In this document: piece after piece, positions 59,725 through 64,000 of the stretch
Numbering within the stretch: the first letter of the stretch is position 1
How the letters are laid out: each line of letters starts with the position of its first letter
Assembly (NCBI GenBank): GCA_032622095.1
Contig: CP136067.1
Location: forward strand, 130,775,990-130,839,989
Direction of reading: 5' to 3'
DNA: 64,000 nucleotides
Origin: Siphonodentalium dalli
Taxonomy: Eukaryota; Mollusca; Scaphopoda; Gadilida; Siphonodentaliidae
Made by a program: the position numbers and the translations under genes
The notes under the pieces: generated by a model
The model's input: only the letters and a program-made list of their open reading frames with translations
What the model was told of the DNA's origin: nothing
The model's database searches: none

Positions 59725-60620
59725 ACATGTAGTGATGAATTTGTGAATATTTAGAGGATCATTTGATTTGTTTAAATATTGTTTCATACGACCTTGATCG
59801 CACCCAAATCATGTATTATATGCGGAACAGTGACCTATATAGCACCTAAACTTTGTCAACTGCATGAAAAACATTGTTTTTGAAACTCCAGCGGTGATAG
59901 TTTTTGAATGTGTTGATAGATATATGAGGAAACAGTGTTCTTCCTGACAATATACCTGATTATGCGCGAATAAATTTGTGTGTTATTCGACGGGTCCGAT
60001 ATTAGATTATTTTGGTGACTCATCAAATATGCATTCTTCTGGAATAGAACTTTTGCTACTAAACCCATTAACATGATAAAATGATAATTGTATATCAAAA
60101 TTGGAAAGCCTAGTATGTGCTCAGCCCAGGAATATGTGCATTGTGTATGTGGTGTGGGTTCATATTCAGTTATACTTCAATGAATTGATGCCACCTCATT
60201 TCGGCACCCATCATCGCAAAAACTGGAGTATCACCATTAGTATATGTCAATTTGACTCTGTTATCACTGAAAATGATCATGTGGGAAATGTGTCCAGTTA
60301 TAAGGAACATTTTATATTAAATGTACCATTTTGCTAAGTATATTCTAGTATATGTCGCATTTAGACACCGACATGGGTGGTTATGAATTTGCGGATTCTT
60401 AGAGAATGTCTTTATGTTTTGAATAATTTGTTTCATATGACCTCGAATATGGTATTAAGTCACAATTTGGATGGTGTTCTGTGTAAAATAAGTCATATTC
60501 TACCTATCAGTCTGACACAGTAGGTTACAACACCACTAGTATGCACCCGACAATGAATGGCTAATTATATCGCTATTCCATGTTCACTTTAACCGCAAAA
60601 GCGGTATATCACAAACTTTA
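59725..60620. other. No gene seen
   Basis: AT-rich. TTTGAATATTTAGAGGATCA (about 59741) resembles GAATTTGCGGATTCTTAGAG (about 60386) with similar following text, an old local duplication. Confidence 0.4.
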
Positions 60621-60631
60621 ACCGGTTCATT

Positions 60632-60668
60632 GTTTCGACCTTTTATTTATTGACCGGGTCATCATCAG
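60632..60668 (-). ncRNA. Hammerhead-like core (CUGAUGA...GAAAC)
   Basis: On the minus strand CTGATGA (60668-60662) is followed by GACC, a 15-base loop, GGTC and GAAAC (60636-60632), which is an exact hammerhead core around a 4-bp stem II. Helices I and III were not confirmed. This string is typical of Penelope-like element termini, so it may be an isolated terminus. Confidence 0.45.
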
Positions 60669-60885
60669 GGGTGCTGGTCATTACATGAGTACCATATGTA
60701 TGAGCTTGTACATGTAGGGACTTGAAGGTGCAATGTCCTGAATTACTAGTGAAATGTCTGCCAGATGCGACAAATAACCAGTGGTGTATATATACAACTC
60801 GCACATCAGGCTGCAGTGGTATGTTTGATGTTTTGCATGGAGAGACTGAAATGCAAGCTGCACTCTTCGTGGGCCGTGTCCCCTT

Positions 60886-63180
60886 CTAGTCAAAACATGG
60901 CTCTATGTACATATATGGCGAGCAAACGGCCTCGGACAGAATGCGATTCAGACAAAGCTCTTTTCTCCGAGGATGAGGAGCCTTCTCGTGATTTTTTTGA
61001 TCAGAGATCAAATATGTTGACATTGACTGTGGCGATTCTTTGGATGATCGTCTGGCGTCAGTTGCGACCACATTTGTCCATCAGGAACTCAACAGATATT
61101 CTTATGTGACCGTTCCAAACGTCCACAAAAATCGAATTTCGTGGTGTTAAGGTGAAATACAGAAATCTGGAATCCGTTGCCGGCGGCGACCCGTAAAGTA
61201 GACGCTTCCATACAACATGAGCATCAGTCGTTAATTCAGACTATCTTGCCTGTGCTCGGTGCCATCAACATACTGACTGAAAAAGGCGAATATGAAGCTG
61301 GCACTTGCACCATTCGGAACAGAAAGGGATTTTCATTTTGGTTTTCGACTCCATCAGCATTAAGGCCCTTACATATGGCGACGTGAGCGATGCAAACGGT
61401 GGGAACGACACGAGTGATGCGAGCGTCGCGATTTCTGCGTCAATGCCCCCAAAATACTATCGTGGAAATTCCGTCATCCTACGTAGGAGGTCGATCTTCT
61501 CGTTTCGTTTGCCTCTTCAAATGGCACAGCGACAGCAAGTCATCACACATAGCAAATAAGGTTTTCCACAAGGCTAATTAGTCCAACACACGTCGAATCA
61601 ATGACACTGGAATAGTCTTTTGAATGCACTCTCCGTCCACACGTTATGTCTGTGTTTTGATTGATGCAGAGTCTTGGCAATGTTGATGGATTCCACATCC
61701 GGTGACTTTGTCTATCTCCGTCATTCAAAAAACCGAAAACACTCGACTAAAACCACTGATCGCGTCGCTCAATTAGAACAAATCATATCCTTGCGATTGA
61801 TGCTTTGGTCGCGTAGCTCTCGTCGCGTTGCTCGCGACCTCAGTGACATTATATGTGTCATAACTGAGCGTCGACGTCTGAATGGCCATTTATTGCTGAC
61901 GCACATGCGTCCATCCACAACCATCTGACCCCATCTGAGTCAGCGCTACCATAACATTTGTCCACATCGGATTGACACGGGTAATCTGGTCTTTTATTCG
62001 GCAATTTCAAAACGGAAGGGCTAATTTCTGGCGAATTGCCGGCACGACCATACAAATAATTGTATATGTACCTATTATATTGTATATACTTTGCACCTGT
62101 AAATACCAAACACACTGTCATGCTCTACATGTACACTCTCTCCCACGAGGAGGCAATACAGAATATATGTCGCACATGTGTGTTTCATGTGATCAGTTTA
62201 TCTGACCGATAGCTACTATCCAGTCTATATACTACAAGCTTTCTCGCAAGTATAGTTATCTACCAAATGGTTACAGTGATGTGCCATGAATTCTTTACCG
62301 AGCTACTGAACCATTAGTCCGACAACTACGTGAACAAGGGTTTCCATCGGTTGTCTATATAGACGACTTCTATCTGCAAGGTTTATCGCATAAGAAATGT
62401 GTTCAAAATATTTCTGCGACAGCCTTAAATTCAACTTCTGTTGGGTTCTCAATTAACAATGGCAAATCGCTTATGGAACCTTATAGCATCAGATATCTGG
62501 GTAGTCAGTGATGTGGCTCCCAGAATGTCAGATTACACTATAATAAGTTGGAATGTGCCAAGATAAGCGACGGTGCTGATGCATTTGGCAGAAATCCAAT
62601 GGTGGACTGCTAAAACCCAGGTCACCGCCACCATATCCGCACACACCCCGTAACCCTCTGCATAGAGTCAGACTCAAGTATGCTGGTCTGTGGCGGGGTC
62701 TCAGTAGACCTGACATTACATGATGGTCGATGAAACGTGACGGAATAAATTTTACATATCAATGTATTAGAGCTGACGACTGCACTATTAGCCCTCAGAA
62801 TACTGAGTGCTGGTATATCTCATACTCATCCGAATGGAAATGAATAATTCGAATGCAGTGTCATATGTGTCGGCCCATTCGACATTGACATGCTGGCATA
62901 ACATTGCAATGTTCAATGTAAGCCGTACGTGTCATGGATACCGGAAGACACCCTCTCGTCGTTCGACTCATGGGAGGAGTATTCAATCAAAATCCGACGC
63001 TACCCTGTTATGCCAGGACCTGAGATGTTAATGTTGTCCCACGTGTCATCGTGGTTAGTGACATTTCTCAGACACAACTAGCTATCGCTAGTGTCAGCGC
63101 AACAAGTCCAGATGCTGCATATGTTGCGCCTTTCATCAATAAGTTATGTTGAAAATGAATTGGTTATCTCTTTTCTGGAC
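60886..63180 (+). mobile_element. DIRS-like retroelement fossil
   Basis: A reverse-transcriptase segment with the YIDD active-site motif (about 62355-62366), preceded by a QLREQGFPS-type lead-in typical of DIRS elements, lies near 62310-62510. An RNase H-like segment follows toward 62900. Upstream sequence from about 60886 may be the first coding region. The copy is old and clearly broken by many changes. Its ends are approximate. Confidence 0.6.
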
Positions 63181-63384
63181 GTATTTTGGTATTCTCTCTC
63201 CACGGATAGGGAATGTCACTCACGTTCCCAATTGTCACTCCACTAAATCTAAGTGACTATATGTCCATCAGATGAACAGTATCACTTAACATATGAAGTA
63301 AACAAGGCCGGTCTGCTTGCAGATCGACAAAGTATGTCTTGTTCCACTCATGTATCAATGTCATCTCAAAGACTTCCATACAAG

Positions 63385-64000
63385 TAGGGCCATATATCTG
63401 AAGACTGCATGGTCTGAGTTCGCACTCAATTTACGAGTCAGGTAAATAACAGCGAATCTCTATATTAGAGGACTGTTCTGTATCGGTACAGACTGGCTGA
63501 CACAGATCGGTAATGCAGAACTAATTTCGTTGTCAGCTATTAAGGTGATTGATTGATTGATTGGGCTTAAAGTCGCTTTCAGCTACTAAGGCCATATCAC
63601 GACATTGCCATTGTTGGTGTTTGAGGAAATCCGCACAATTACGGCTATATATAACAGTCAATTGACATTGTTGAACACAAAGTACCTTCCTAAATGTTGT
63701 GCGTATTGTAATTGGCCAACCAGTGTGTGCCAATCGACATAGTCATTCAAATGAGTGAGCGCCCTGTTATGCCAGTAACTGAGATGTTACAGTTCTGAAA
63801 CAAACTTTCATACAGGTATGGTCATATATCTGAAGACTGCATGGTCTGAGTTCGCACTCAATTCATAGGTCAGGTAAATAACAGCGAATCTCTATAATTG
63901 TAATCGACATTGTTGAACGCAATATAAAGTACCTTCCTAAATGTTGTGCGTATTGCAATTGGTCAACAAGTGTGTGCCAAGCGATATAGCTATTCAAAGG
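63385..64000 (+). repeat. Local direct repeats at window end
   Basis: CATATATCTGAAGACTGCAT with TCAGGTAAATAACAGCGAAT occurs at about 63390 and 63821. TACCTTCCTAAATGTTGTGC with GTGTGTGCCAA occurs at about 63682 and 63931. CCCTGTTATGCCAG occurs at 63003 and 63761. They lie just past the DIRS-like fossil and could be its terminal repeats or a later duplication. Confidence 0.65.

Noticed and set aside
61177-61928. Several short frames as host exons
   Set aside because: They lie inside the DIRS-like fossil and show no independent gene structure.

Overview
This is eukaryotic DNA: long AT-rich non-coding stretches, spliced exons with GT/AG junctions, 5S-derived and tRNA-derived repeats, and dense nested transposons. 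The style points to a lophotrochozoan, most likely a mollusc and perhaps a bivalve. The evidence is frequent TACATGTACATGTA strings, three families of dispersed elements with ~160-bp tandem cores (like the oyster 'pearl' elements), telomere-type CCCTAA motifs and a Penelope-like GIY-YIG ORF. The species call is inference.

Only one host gene is convincing: the 3' half of an RGK-type Ras-like GTPase (Rad/Gem/Rem family) on the + strand. It has exons at 22759-22942 and 24432-24640, joined by a phase-1 intron, and ends in the RGK C-terminal signature. No P-loop exon was found upstream. Part of this gene (the intron and about 40 bp of the last exon) recurs inverted at 56530-55838. At both loci the gene is followed on its 3' side by a degenerate telomere-like array, at 25.4-32.2 kb and 54.5-55.8 kb. 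This inverted pair is the strongest structural finding.

Layout. 0-0.8 kb: a minisatellite whose strand flips in the middle. 1.7-3 kb: an inverted repeat holding a pearl/Helentron-like element. 3.2-7.1 kb: a tandem duplication whose right copy carries two inverted copies of an element with TTGCGCTTAAGCGCAA subterminal palindromes and 6-bp target duplications. 7.2-13.3 kb: several short inverted-repeat elements. 14.1-16.6 kb: a 45-bp minisatellite, then a second cluster of the CCTGGGT motif. 18.35-19.96 kb: a hAT element with an 8-bp target duplication and a spliced BED zinc-finger exon. 20.6-21.3 kb: a piggyBac-type element. 22.7-24.6 kb: the RGK exons. 25.4-32.2 kb: the telomere-like array. 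32-36 kb: nothing recognised. 36-43 kb: 160-bp-core arrays, a tRNA-derived SINE and paired TA-flanked elements. 43.6-48.4 kb: elements nested three deep. 48.5-48.8 kb: two 5S rRNA-derived copies. 51.8-53.7 kb: a hairpin family and the Penelope-like ORF. 54.5-57 kb: the second array, the inverted RGK fragment and another piggyBac-type element. 58-60 kb: foldback elements. 60.6-64 kb: a broken DIRS-like retroelement and local repeats.

Most open frames are by-products of tandem repeats or transposon arms and are not listed as genes. All identities, copy numbers and alignments were judged by eye.
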